From positions 1-61,710 of the forward strand of contig JAADGN010000052.1 of NCBI GenBank assembly GCA_013152325.1: 61,710 nt of DNA, written 5' to 3'. A model generated the notes under the pieces. The model did no database searches and had not been told where the DNA came from. It saw only the letters and a program-made list of their open reading frames with translations. Position 1 is the first letter of the stretch. The number at the start of each line of letters is the position of its first letter. This document shows positions 1 through 7,861 of the stretch, piece by piece. The position numbers and the translations under genes are program-made. This stretch comes from Chloroflexota bacterium (GTDB lineage: Bacteria; Chloroflexota; Anaerolineae; Anaerolineales; Villigracilaceae).

Positions 1-110
1 CACGAAGGCGCCCTCCTGCACGGTCAATGGGTCCACCGTCAGACGCGCGCGGAAGGATTCTTTCAGCCCGCCGCCGACGATGTAGCCAATGAATTGATTA
101 TGATTACTCA
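1..110 (-). CDS. herA: HerA-type ATPase, N-terminal fragment (cut by window edge)
   Basis: Only the first 36 codons lie in the window; the rest continues past base 1. The start ATG at 110-108 is preceded by a GGAG ribosome site. The visible protein begins MSNHNQFIGYIVGGG and continues into a barrel-like stretch ending QEGAFV, which looks like the N-terminal HAS barrel of HerA DNA translocases. HerA is a hexameric ATPase that pumps DNA and works with the NurA nuclease in DNA-end processing. The call rests on this short match plus the nurA gene upstream on the same strand. The Walker motifs are outside the window, so another HAS-barrel ATPase remains possible. Confidence 0.6.
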
Positions 111-125
111 TGGGAACTCCTTAAA

Positions 126-152
126 CACAAAGGGCACGAAGGACTCAAAGGG
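126..152. repeat. 9-bp tandem repeat, left copy flanking the GxxExxY gene
   Basis: Three 9-bp units read CACAAAGGG, CACGAAGGA, CTCAAAGGG on the plus strand. A related array lies in inverted orientation at 568-600, on the other side of the GxxExxY gene. The pair brackets that gene. Confidence 0.75.
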
Positions 153-154
153 GG

Positions 155-565
155 CTAGACAACCATGCGTTTGATGCCGTCTTTTAGATGGGGTACGTTG
201 AAATTAATGAGAAATCCAAGACGAATTTTGCTCAAGCGCAAGTAGGTCATGAGTTGCGCTTCATAAACAGGATTCATTTTCTCGACAGCCTTAAGTTCCA
301 CAATCACGCAATTTTCGACTCGCATATCGATGCGCAATCCAGACTCTAATTTTGCCCCATCATAAATTATGGGCACTACGACTTGAGTTTCTACCAGCAA
401 ACCACTCTTGCGGACTTCATATGCTAGTGTGGTCTCATAAACGGATTCCAGCAACCCCGGGCCCAAAGCCGTGTGGACTTTGAAGGCCGCATCCAAGACA
501 ACTTTCCCCACTCGTTCCACATCGGGTGAAATCGGTGCGAAAATTCGCTTTTGTGTACCAGCCAT
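155..565 (-). CDS. GxxExxY family protein (PD-(D/E)XK-like)
   Basis: A 136-residue protein with the defining motif GPGLLESVY at about residues 35-43, followed by a predicted alpha/beta core containing VELKAV (around residues 90-95). Family members are small proteins related to PD-(D/E)XK nucleases and have no well-established cellular role. It lies inside the herA/nurA gene string on the same strand, yet is bracketed by inverted 9-bp repeat arrays on both sides. This suggests it was inserted there as a cassette rather than being an original member of the operon. Family assignment is firm; function is unknown. Confidence 0.85.
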   Translation of the reverse strand: MAGTQKRIFAPISPDVERVGKVVLDAAFKVHTALGPGLLESVYETTLAYEVRKSGLLVETQVVVPIIYDGAKLESGLRIDMRVENCVIVELKAVEKMNPVYEAQLMTYLRLSKIRLGFLINFNVPHLKDGIKRMVV

Positions 566-567
566 AA

Positions 568-600
568 TACTTGGTGTCCTTTGTGTCCTTCGTGTTTAAA
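568..600. repeat. 9-bp tandem repeat, right copy flanking the GxxExxY gene
   Basis: Read on the minus strand this is TTTAAACACGAAGGA, then CACAAAGGA, then CACCAAGTA: the same 9-bp unit as at 126-152 but inverted. It lies directly upstream of the GxxExxY start and touches the stop codon of the preceding gene (596-598). Confidence 0.75.
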
Positions 601-1195
601 TAACTTCACCCAGCGCGGCCAGCACGGACATCAAGGTCGGATAATCGTCTCGCAGCAGCGTGATCAACTCGCGGGTTGCCTCTTCACCCCAGGTTTCGTT
701 TTTCTCCTTTTCGTTGGCCGTTTTCGCCTGTCGAATATGCGCGGCCAGCATTTCGCCGATCGGCGCATCTTTTGCGCGCAGGATATGACGGAAGTAGCCG
801 AATCGTCCTGCGCTGGTGAAACGCGCCAGGTCTTTGTCGTCGCATTTGTAGATCACGTCCAGGCTGAGCGGCGGCTTGGGCGGCAGGAGATGGTACACAA
901 GCCCGTCCTGCTCGTAGCCGACCGACAGCACCGACATCTCGACCGGCACGATGCGCCGCTCGCGGTTGTCGGCGATCACCTCGTCGCTGACGTTGTCCGC
1001 CGTGACCAGTTGCCGCACCAGCCCGTCATCGTCAATGTGGATGTCGTAGATCAGGCCATAGACCTGATACCCGTTTTCCAGCGGCGCGCGCACCAACGCG
1101 CCGAAGGCGGGCGCGTCCAGTTGCGAGACGCTGCACCCGGCCACAAAGCCGGTCGTGCCGGAGCTGAGTAAACGTCCGATTTCGATTGGTTGCAT
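596..1195 (-). CDS. HAS-barrel-like protein in the nurA-herA gene string
   Basis: A 199-residue soluble protein. Its first ~60 residues (IGRLLSSGTTGFVAGC, then FGALVRAP) look like the beta-barrel fold shared by HerA and ATP synthase subunits. The rest is helical, with a charged stretch (KTANEKEKNE) near residue 165. It lies between nurA and herA on the same strand, so a role with the HerA-NurA DNA-end processing machinery is inferred. No catalytic motif was seen. The barrel assignment is by pattern only, and the name should be treated as provisional. Confidence 0.5.
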   Translation of the reverse strand: MQPIEIGRLLSSGTTGFVAGCSVSQLDAPAFGALVRAPLENGYQVYGLIYDIHIDDDGLVRQLVTADNVSDEVIADNRERRIVPVEMSVLSVGYEQDGLVYHLLPPKPPLSLDVIYKCDDKDLARFTSAGRFGYFRHILRAKDAPIGEMLAAHIRQAKTANEKEKNETWGEEATRELITLLRDDYPTLMSVLAALGEVI

Positions 1196-1269
1196 GGTTT
1201 CTCCGAGTTCTTTTTAACCGCCAATCCACGCTGATTTGCGCGAAAAATATTCGTGATGATCAGCGCAGT

Positions 1270-2451
1270 TTAATGCTTCGCCACATCCTTCGTCGCCTGC
1301 TTCCCCGACTGCTCGCCGATCTCGCCGCCTTTTTGGCGCAATTCCAGCGTCAACATCTGCTCGACCTGGCGTTTTTCGTCGAAAGAAACCACCGCCACCT
1401 CATGCGAGCGATGCAGCAGGTAGGGATAGGGCTTGCTGCCCAAAATGCGACATTGCTGGATCAGCGCCGCGTGGAGCATATCCAGCTTTCCTTTGTCGTC
1501 CGCCACCCATTTGGGGATTTCGACGCGCACGGGCCAGGGATGTCCTGCCGCGCCGACGTTGAGGTAGAAAAAGTGCAACGCCAGGACGCCTTTGTAATGC
1601 TGTTTCGATTTCGACTGCAGCGCAAAGACCGCCGAGCGTTCGCCGGGCTTCAAAAGCGGATTTTCCTTCTCGCCATAGAGCCAGCGGTCGGTCACGCCCA
1701 AGAGGGGGTGATACTCACGCAGCTTTTCCAGCTTATCAGCGGGAGCCTGCGCGATCTCCAGCAGGCGCACGACCAGATTCGCGCCGGGCTTGTCCACATA
1801 TCCCGCCGTGATGATGTCGTTCGACTGCAAGCGCGAGAGCGCGCCGAGATATTGATTTAAACTTTCTTCGTAGCTGCGGGCGTTATTGGGGTCTTTATTG
1901 CCCCACAACTCGATCGGCCCATCCGTAAATGTGATCACAGGCGGCTCATAACGCTTCGCCAACTCCTCGAGTTTGGCGCGCTCGGCCAGGTCGCGGCGCA
2001 GGGCGACCATCCCTTCGGTCAGCATGGCGCCGCGCGGGGTGTATAGCTCCTCGTCGAAGAGCAGTTGGCTGTCGGTGAAGACTTCGGGCGTCTCGCCGGA
2101 GTTGAGCTGCATCGCGATCGCCCCCACGTTGACCAGCCCATACTGCACCGCGGCGTGCCTGTCGGGATTGACCTGCGAGCCGTCGGCAGCGATCAGCGTT
2201 GCCTGGGCGGGCAGGGCAGGCGTCGGTACGTGCGCATCGAGCGGCTCATTTAACGGCAGCGCGCAGCGGATGTTGGCATCCTGCGCGAGCGCGGCGTCCA
2301 CTTTGGTCCGCAAATGATCCGTCTGAGCCGCATATTCGTCCAGCAGGTGACGGGCATGCCGGCGCAGCTTCTCCAGGCGTTCCTGCCGTTCGCGCGCCCC
2401 GGCGCCAATCTCTTTGATGCGGGCGTAGATTTGTTGAAAGTCGATGGCCAT
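1270..2451 (-). CDS. nurA: NurA domain nuclease
   Basis: A 393-residue protein with the NurA signatures. An N-terminal coiled region (about residues 15-60) is followed by the metal-binding ADGS motif at 89-92, then FTDGPIELWG near residue 195 and GYVDKPGANLVV near 236. NurA is a Mn-dependent 5'-to-3' exonuclease and endonuclease that resects DNA ends together with the HerA translocase. It is the first gene of a minus-strand string leading to herA. A likely promoter lies just upstream at 2478-2506. The match is good along the whole length. Confidence 0.85.
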   Translation of the reverse strand: MAIDFQQIYARIKEIGAGARERQERLEKLRRHARHLLDEYAAQTDHLRTKVDAALAQDANIRCALPLNEPLDAHVPTPALPAQATLIAADGSQVNPDRHAAVQYGLVNVGAIAMQLNSGETPEVFTDSQLLFDEELYTPRGAMLTEGMVALRRDLAERAKLEELAKRYEPPVITFTDGPIELWGNKDPNNARSYEESLNQYLGALSRLQSNDIITAGYVDKPGANLVVRLLEIAQAPADKLEKLREYHPLLGVTDRWLYGEKENPLLKPGERSAVFALQSKSKQHYKGVLALHFFYLNVGAAGHPWPVRVEIPKWVADDKGKLDMLHAALIQQCRILGSKPYPYLLHRSHEVAVVSFDEKRQVEQMLTLELRQKGGEIGEQSGKQATKDVAKH

Positions 2452-2477
2452 AATAACCCTAGAACATTTGTGTTAGT

Positions 2478-2506
2478 ATTTTACAGGCAAAGCAGCTAAA
2501 ATACAA
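2478..2506 (-). promoter_or_regulatory. Candidate sigma-70-type promoter for nurA
   Basis: On the minus strand TTGTAT (2506-2501), 17 bases, then TAAAAT (2483-2478). The same segment holds an exact 8-bp inverted repeat, GTATTTTA at 2476-2483 and TAAAATAC at 2497-2504, in the divergent region between nurA and the SIMPL gene. Confidence 0.5.
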
Positions 2507-2561
2507 GGGAACTTTTTGCACGCCTGACCGTCTAACAAAGAGACGATAAAAGGAGAACCTC

Positions 2562-3269
2562 ATGAAAAAGACTTTTCTGTTCAGCCTGCTGATTGTTTTG
2601 ACGCTCGGACTCGGCGCCTGCGCTCCGGCGACTTCTCAAACCGCTCCCGCGCGGACGTTGAACGTGAGCGGCTCCGGCCAGGCGATTCTGACCCCGGACA
2701 TCGCCGCCATCTCCATCGGCGTGCGCACCGAAGGCGAATCGGCCGCGGCGGCGCTGTCACGGAACAATGCCCGCGCGCAAAACGTGGCCGATACGCTGAC
2801 AAAATTCGGCGTGGCCGAGGAGGACATCCAGACGCGCAACTTCAGCATCTGGCCCTCACAAAAACGCGATTCTAGCGGCAATGTCATCGGCACGACCTAC
2901 GTGGTGGATAATACCGTCTACGTCACCGTGCGCGACCTGGAGAAACTGGGCGAGTTGCTGGATGCGGTCGTCCAGTCTGGCGCGAACAACATCAACAACA
3001 TCCAATTCGACGTGGACGACAAGACGGCGGCCCTCTCCGCAGCGCGCATCGCCGCCATCGAGAGCGCACACCAACAAGCCCTCGAACTGGCCGAGGCGGC
3101 AGGCGTGAAATTGGGCGAGGTGCAAACCATCAGCTTTTACGACAGTACCCCCCAAACGGTAGACCTGCGCAGGGCCGATTTTGCGATGGCAGAGGCGGCC
3201 TCCGTGCCCGTCCAACCCGGCCAGACCTCGCTGACCGTGACGGTCAACGTGGTGTATGAGATAAAGTAG
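2562..3269 (+). CDS. SIMPL domain (DUF541) lipoprotein
   Basis: A 235-residue exported lipoprotein. The N-terminus has a short basic start, a hydrophobic stretch and a lipobox LGAC at residues 17-20, so Cys20 is probably lipidated. Residues ~35-235 form a SIMPL domain (RTLNVSGSGQAILTPDIA at its start and SLTVTVNVVYEIK at its end). Members are periplasmic or surface proteins, some linked to oxidative stress defence, with no defined enzyme activity. Start choice is supported by AAAGGAGAACC just before the ATG. It appears to be a single-gene unit, with an inverted repeat following the stop. Confidence 0.85.
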   Translation: MKKTFLFSLLIVLTLGLGACAPATSQTAPARTLNVSGSGQAILTPDIAAISIGVRTEGESAAAALSRNNARAQNVADTLTKFGVAEEDIQTRNFSIWPSQKRDSSGNVIGTTYVVDNTVYVTVRDLEKLGELLDAVVQSGANNINNIQFDVDDKTAALSAARIAAIESAHQQALELAEAAGVKLGEVQTISFYDSTPQTVDLRRADFAMAEAASVPVQPGQTSLTVTVNVVYEIK

Positions 3270-3295
3270 ACTTTCCCTACATTTCAGGTGCCCAG

Positions 3296-3347
3296 GATGT
3301 CCGACAGTTCAACTGTCGGACATCACCGTTCAACTGCCGGACATCAC
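3296..3347. repeat. Inverted plus direct repeat downstream of the SIMPL gene
   Basis: GATGTCCGACAGTT (3296-3309) pairs with AACTGTCGGACATC (3311-3324) around a single-base centre. The right arm is then repeated directly with one main change, ending CTGCCGGACATCAC at 3347. It could act as a terminator, though no T-run follows. Confidence 0.75.
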
Positions 3348-3418
3348 ATCTCCGCGGGGGTGAGGGCGGGCGTCAGTTCTTGTTATAATCTCCCCACACT
3401 TTCTTACAAGGAGTCGCC

Positions 3419-4309
3419 ATGCTCAAAGTCGGATATATCGGTCTGGGGCTGATGGGCAAGCCCATGGCCCGCAACATCCTGAAAGCCGGTTTCCCGCTGG
3501 TTGTCCACAACCGCAGCCGCGCCGCGGTGGACGAACTGGTCGCCGAGGGGGCGACGGCCGCATCTTCGCCCGCCGACGTCGCCGCTCAAGTCGACGTCGT
3601 CTTCACCAACCTGCCCGATTCGCCCGATGTGGCGCTGGTCGCGCTGGGCGAGGACGGCATCATCGCGGGCGCACACGAGGGCCTGATCTTCGTGGACAAC
3701 TCGACCATCAAGCCCGCCACCGCGCGTCACATCGCCGCGCAGTTGGCCGGGAAGGGCGTCCCGAGCCTGGACGCGCCCGTCTCCGGCGGGGACGTCGGCG
3801 CGCAGCAGGGCACACTGACGATCATGGTCGGCGGGCCTGCCGAAGCGCTGGAAACCGTCATGCCGGTCTTCCGGGCGATGGGCAAGAGCATCACCCGCGT
3901 CGGCGACGCGGGCGCCGGGCAGATCGCCAAAGTCTGCAACCAGATCATGGTCGCGGCGCAGATGGTCGCCACGGGCGAGCTGCTCATCCTGGCGCAGAAG
4001 GCCGGGGCCGACCCGCAGAAGGTCGTCCAGGCGATCAAGGGCGGCGCAGCCCAGTGCTGGACGCTGGACGTCAAGCCGCCGCGGCTCTTCGCGGGGGAGC
4101 GTGGTCCGGGCTTCAAAGCCTACATGCAGGCCAAAGACCTGAACATCGTGCTCGACACGGCGCGCGAATACGGCGTCCCGCTGCCTGCCACCTCGGGGAA
4201 CGCGCAGCTCTTCAGCGCCATGCTGCAAATGGGCATGGGCGACCTGGATAACTCGGCGGTCATCGGCGTGATCGAGGCGCTGGCAAACGAGAAACTCAAT
4301 ATTCCGTAA
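3419..4309 (+). CDS. NAD(P)-dependent beta-hydroxyacid dehydrogenase
   Basis: A 296-residue enzyme of the 3-hydroxyisobutyrate / tartronate semialdehyde reductase family. Residues 1-160 are a Rossmann domain with the dinucleotide motif GLGLMGKPMARNIL near the N-terminus, followed by the substrate loop DAPVSGGDVGAQQGT. The helical C-terminal domain has GAGQIAKVCNQI, which holds the catalytic lysine of the family. The enzyme would interconvert a 3-hydroxy acid and its semialdehyde; the exact substrate cannot be read from sequence. AAGGAG lies 5 bases before the ATG, and a TATAAT-like -10 lies at 3384-3389 without a clear -35. Confidence 0.85.
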   Translation: MLKVGYIGLGLMGKPMARNILKAGFPLVVHNRSRAAVDELVAEGATAASSPADVAAQVDVVFTNLPDSPDVALVALGEDGIIAGAHEGLIFVDNSTIKPATARHIAAQLAGKGVPSLDAPVSGGDVGAQQGTLTIMVGGPAEALETVMPVFRAMGKSITRVGDAGAGQIAKVCNQIMVAAQMVATGELLILAQKAGADPQKVVQAIKGGAAQCWTLDVKPPRLFAGERGPGFKAYMQAKDLNIVLDTAREYGVPLPATSGNAQLFSAMLQMGMGDLDNSAVIGVIEALANEKLNIP

Positions 4310-4351
4310 GGGCGGACGGCTTGTGTGGCATCCGTCCTTGCGCTGAATCAT

Positions 4352-5221
4352 ATGACCAAACTCAAACAATCCTGGCTTGCCATCCGCGACTACCTGCTCA
4401 TCGTCCTCGGCGCGCTGATCCAGGCCGTCGGGCTGCGGCTGTTCCTCGTCCCGGCGAATCTGGCCAGCGGCGGGGTCAGCGGCATCTCGCAGTTGGTCAA
4501 CCACGTCACCGGCTGGCCGATCGGCCTGATGGTCTTCGTCGGGAATATCCCCCTCTTTGTGCTGGGATGGCGCTTCCTGGGCGGACGGCGCTTCGCCACG
4601 CGGACAGCCGTCGCGGTGATCACCTATGCCTTCTTCCTGGATTTCCTGACGCTGTTCCTGCCCGCCGAGGGCCTGACCGACGACTTGGTGCTCAACTCGC
4701 TTTATGGCGCGGTCGTCAGCGGGATCGGGTTTGGGATCGTCTATCGCGGGCAGGGCACGAGCGGCGGCAGCGACATCCTGGCGCGCATCCTGAACCACTG
4801 GCGCGGCGTGCCCATCTCGCAAAGTTACCTGATGGTCGATTCGGCGGTCATCCTTTCGGCGGGATTCGTCTTCGGCTGGAAGGAGGCCCTCTACGCGCTG
4901 ATCACACTCTACGTCAGCGGGATCGTGGCCGAGACAACCGCCCAGGGCTCCAACGTCGTGCGGACGGCGCTGATCGTCACCTCGCAGCCGGATGCGGTCG
5001 CCAGCCAAATTCTGGAGACGCTCAATCGCGGCGTCACCGTGCTGACGGGGAAGGGCGCATATACCGGCGCGGAACGGACCATCCTCTATTGCGTTGTGAC
5101 GCGCGTCGAGGTGTCGCGGCTGAAAGCCATCATCCAGGAAGCCGACCCGGGAGCTTTCATGGTCATCGGGCAGGCGCACGAAGCTTTGGGCGAGGGCTTC
5201 AGGCCGTTGAGCGAGAAATAA
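4352..5221 (+). CDS. YitT family membrane protein
   Basis: A 289-residue protein with about five or six hydrophobic segments in residues 10-185, then a soluble C-terminal DUF2179 domain (TVLTGKGAYTGAERTILYCV near residues 225-250). The start at 4352 gives the usual YitT beginning, MTKLKQSWLAIRDYLLIV; an in-frame GTG at 4325 would add nine residues. The family is widespread and its transport role is unproven. It follows the dehydrogenase gene by about 40 bases on the same strand and may be co-transcribed. Two hairpins follow the stop. Confidence 0.85.
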   Translation: MTKLKQSWLAIRDYLLIVLGALIQAVGLRLFLVPANLASGGVSGISQLVNHVTGWPIGLMVFVGNIPLFVLGWRFLGGRRFATRTAVAVITYAFFLDFLTLFLPAEGLTDDLVLNSLYGAVVSGIGFGIVYRGQGTSGGSDILARILNHWRGVPISQSYLMVDSAVILSAGFVFGWKEALYALITLYVSGIVAETTAQGSNVVRTALIVTSQPDAVASQILETLNRGVTVLTGKGAYTGAERTILYCVVTRVEVSRLKAIIQEADPGAFMVIGQAHEALGEGFRPLSEK

Positions 5222-5227
5222 AGCAGC

Positions 5228-5277
5228 GGCTTCTGAAGTCAGGAGACTTCGGAAGCCCCGACGACCAGAGTCGTCGG
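5228..5277. repeat. Two adjacent hairpins between yitT and the sulfotransferase gene
   Basis: Hairpin 1: GGCTTCTGAAGTC (5228-5240) pairs with GACTTCGGAAGCC (5245-5257), with one G-T wobble and loop AGGA. Hairpin 2 abuts it: CCGACGAC (5258-5265) pairs exactly with GTCGTCGG (5270-5277), loop CAGA. No T-run follows, so a simple intrinsic terminator is unlikely. Confidence 0.8.
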
Positions 5278-5299
5278 ACTCCCTATGATGGAACTTACC

Positions 5300-6127
5300 A
5301 TGCACCCCAACTTCCTCATCATCGGTTCGCAAAAAGCCGGGACGACGACGCTCCACCGCGTTCTGCGGCAGCACCCCCAAATCTACATGCCGGAGACGAA
5401 GGAGATCAACTTCTTCTTCAAGGATGAGCTGTATCGGCGCGGCGCGGAATTTTACGCGCGCTACTTTGCCGAGGCTGCCGACGAACCGTTGCGCGGCGAG
5501 GCCTCGCCCGGATATATCTGCCACCCCGACGCGCCGGCCCGCATCCACGCGCTCCTGCCGGACGCGAAACTGATCCTGACCGTCCGCGAGCCGATCCGCC
5601 GCGCCCTGTCGCAATACTGGGACAACCGGCGTCACCTTTCCGAGCCGCACACCTTCGCCCAAGCCGTGGACTTGTACCTCGGTGACGAATACGTCCCCGG
5701 CCAAAAAGGGTACTTCAGCCGCGGGACGTATATGCGCTATATCCGCAATTACCTGGCGCATTTCCCGCGCCGGCAATTGCTGGTGCTGGTCTTCGAGGAG
5801 ATGCTCGCCGAACCGCGCGCCTTCTATCGCCGCATCTTCGAATTCCTCGGCGTTGACCCCGATTTCGAGAGCGACGATTTCTCGCAGGCCTTCAACCCGA
5901 CGACGATTTGGAAGAATCCGTTTTACCAGATTTTAATTCGCAAACCCCGCTATCAAAAATATGTCCCTGCCAAAGCGCGGCGGCTCTTCTTTTGGGGAAA
6001 ACAAATACGCTTCCACGTCCCGCCGATCGACGAGGGGCTGCGAAAGCGTTTGGAGGATTTTTACCAACCCTGGAACAGCGAACTGGCTGAATTCCTGGGG
6101 CGGGATTTGACCGAGTGGAAAGAATAG
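5300..6127 (+). CDS. PAPS-dependent sulfotransferase domain protein
   Basis: A 275-residue protein that would transfer sulfate from PAPS to a glycan or small-molecule acceptor. The 5'-phosphosulfate loop is IIGSQKAGTTTLHRVL near residues 6-20. The 3'-phosphate site is VREPIRRALSQYWDN near residues 90-105. The rest resembles heparan-sulfate-type sulfotransferases (YFSRGTYMRYIRNYL, then LVFEEML). I start at 5300 because GGAACTTACC precedes that ATG and the protein then begins at the usual place; ATGs at 5285 and 5288 are alternatives. No glycan biosynthesis gene is adjacent, so the acceptor is unknown. Confidence 0.85.
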   Translation: MHPNFLIIGSQKAGTTTLHRVLRQHPQIYMPETKEINFFFKDELYRRGAEFYARYFAEAADEPLRGEASPGYICHPDAPARIHALLPDAKLILTVREPIRRALSQYWDNRRHLSEPHTFAQAVDLYLGDEYVPGQKGYFSRGTYMRYIRNYLAHFPRRQLLVLVFEEMLAEPRAFYRRIFEFLGVDPDFESDDFSQAFNPTTIWKNPFYQILIRKPRYQKYVPAKARRLFFWGKQIRFHVPPIDEGLRKRLEDFYQPWNSELAEFLGRDLTEWKE

Positions 6128-6200
6128 AACACGGACGACACTGATAAAACGGATTTTTTGTTCCCTCCGTGTTTATCCGTAAAATCCGCGTTCTGTGTTT
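6126..6200. repeat. Degenerate inverted repeat between convergent genes
   Basis: AGAACACGGA (6126-6135) faces TCCGCGTTCT (6185-6194), and ACGGATTTT near the left arm faces AAAATCCG in the right arm. The units look like degenerate ATCCGTGTT-type repeats in opposite orientation. It lies between the ends of the sulfotransferase and lysoplasmalogenase genes and could serve as a two-way terminator. Confidence 0.5.
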
Positions 6201-6863
6201 TTAACCGAACTGCATCACCGCCCCAACGATCAATGCGATCTGTCCCAGGTGGTAGGATGCCATATTTATCACACGGCCATTCTTGATCGGGGCGACGAAC
6301 CGGTTCCAGGCCAGGATGACGTCGGAGAACATGAACAGGGCTGCGCCCGCGCTGACCGCCAGCGCCGCGCCCGGCGCCCAGTCCAGGCGCAGGAGAGTCT
6401 GCATTGCGGAGAGCAGCATCAGCGAGATGACCGCCGTATAGGCCAGCACCGGCCCGCGCAGACCAGGCTTCCCTCCGGCGACCAACCCGGCCGCGATCTT
6501 TTTGTAAAGCTGCGCCGCGAGGATGGCAGTAAAGACCGCCAGCGCCAGTCCAAAAACGTTGAACGGGGGAACCGGCTGATTGAATCCGATGATATAACCC
6601 ACGTGCGCCAGCAGGAAAGCCGCCAGCCCGGCGATGAACCAGCGCTCGGAGAACATCAGGAACACGTCCCCGGCCAGCGAGAGCAGAATGCCCAGCCCAA
6701 ACCAGAGCAGCGCCCCCGACAGCCCGGCGGAAAAGACCAGCCACAGGAACAGGAAGACCATCGTCAACGGTTTGACAAGGTATTCGATCTTTTTCCAGCC
6801 CTTGTAGACCGCATACCAATCCAGCACGGCAGACGTCAACGTCAAGGCAAGCAAGAATCCCAT
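6201..6863 (-). CDS. Lysoplasmalogenase-like membrane protein (YhhN family)
   Basis: A 220-residue integral membrane protein with about eight hydrophobic segments. The family motif region GILLSLAGDVFLMF (around residues 55-68) and a later SDVILAWNRF carry the conserved acidic residues of YhhN/TMEM86 proteins, which hydrolyse the vinyl-ether bond of lysoplasmalogen. The start at 6863 is chosen because AGGAGGAGAAG directly precedes it; an upstream in-frame start at 6932 lacks such support. It is the last gene of a minus-strand string after era. The substrate in this organism is unknown. Confidence 0.8.
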   Translation of the reverse strand: MGFLLALTLTSAVLDWYAVYKGWKKIEYLVKPLTMVFLFLWLVFSAGLSGALLWFGLGILLSLAGDVFLMFSERWFIAGLAAFLLAHVGYIIGFNQPVPPFNVFGLALAVFTAILAAQLYKKIAAGLVAGGKPGLRGPVLAYTAVISLMLLSAMQTLLRLDWAPGAALAVSAGAALFMFSDVILAWNRFVAPIKNGRVINMASYHLGQIALIVGAVMQFG

Positions 6864-6937
6864 CTTCTCCTCCTGAAAAAGGTGCCAGGCGTTTTCCGCG
6901 CAGCGCGCGCAGGGGCAAAGCGCCTGGCGCAAAAAAA

Positions 6938-7855
6938 CTATCTCTTCTCTTTTTTGAGCCGATACCCAAAACGCCGCAGGTAATTCTCGTTGTTGCGCCA
7001 GTCCTTGAGCACTTTGACGCGCAGCTGCAAGAACACCTTGCGCCCGCTCATGGCCTCGATCTCCTTGCGCGCCGCCGAGCCGATTTTCTTGAGCATCTTC
7101 CCGCCCTTGCCGATCACGATGCCCTTTTGCGAATCACGCTCGACAAAGATGGTCGCGGCGATGTACGCGCCTTTGTCCCCGCGCTCCGTGAACTCGTCCA
7201 CGCGGATGATGATGCTGTGCGGGACTTCATCGCGCAGGAAGATCAAACAAGCCTCGCGGATCAAGTCGGCGGCGATGTCACGCTCGTACAGGTCGGTGAC
7301 CTGGTCTTCGGGATAATCCGGCGGGCGGACGGGCAGACGGGAGGCCAGCGCGGCGAGCAGCTCGTCCCGTCCATCGCCGCGCGTCGCCGAGAGGGGAATC
7401 GTCAGCGCGGCGTTCGGGACCAGGGCCTGGTACGCCTCGAGACGCGCGGTCAACTCTTCGGGCGTCAACCGGTCTATTTTGTTGAGACCCAGCAGGACCG
7501 GAGTCCGATCCGGGATCACGATCAAAAGGGAGGCGATCCGGTTGTCTTCCGCGGTCGGGTTGACGGATGCGTCCACCAGCCAGAGAATTAAATCCACCCC
7601 CTCCAGTGCTTCCTCGGCGCGTTGATTGAGCGCCTGGCCCAGCTTGTGATGCGGGTCGTGCAGGCCGGGGGTGTCCACGAAGACGATTTGCATTTCGTCG
7701 GTGGTCAGGATGCCCAACTGCGTGCGGCGGGTGGTCTGTGCGCGCGGCGAGACGGCCGCGATCTTCTGCCCAAGCAGGGCGTTGATGAGGGTCGATTTGC
7801 CCACGTTGGGGCGGCCAATGACGGCCACAAAGCCGGAGTGAAAGTTGTCGGTCAT
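6938..7855 (-). CDS. era: GTPase Era
   Basis: A 305-residue GTPase that binds the 3' end of 16S rRNA and helps mature the small ribosomal subunit. The GTPase domain (residues ~1-175) has GRPNVGKST, DTPG and NKID in order. The C-terminal KH domain has VIGKGGKMLKKIGSAARKEI near residues 245-265 and ends NNENYLRRFGYRLKKEKR. Length matches the family (301 in E. coli). It starts 6 bases after the stop of the EamA transporter gene and probably shares its transcript. Confidence 0.97.
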   Translation of the reverse strand: MTDNFHSGFVAVIGRPNVGKSTLINALLGQKIAAVSPRAQTTRRTQLGILTTDEMQIVFVDTPGLHDPHHKLGQALNQRAEEALEGVDLILWLVDASVNPTAEDNRIASLLIVIPDRTPVLLGLNKIDRLTPEELTARLEAYQALVPNAALTIPLSATRGDGRDELLAALASRLPVRPPDYPEDQVTDLYERDIAADLIREACLIFLRDEVPHSIIIRVDEFTERGDKGAYIAATIFVERDSQKGIVIGKGGKMLKKIGSAARKEIEAMSGRKVFLQLRVKVLKDWRNNENYLRRFGYRLKKEKR

Positions 7856-7861
7856 AGGTTG

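Noticed and set aside
3404-5776. A 790-codon open frame on the minus strand
   Set aside because: It lies antisense to three clear genes (dehydrogenase, YitT, sulfotransferase), has the Arg/Asp/Gln-rich composition of a GC-rich shadow frame and no recognisable domain.
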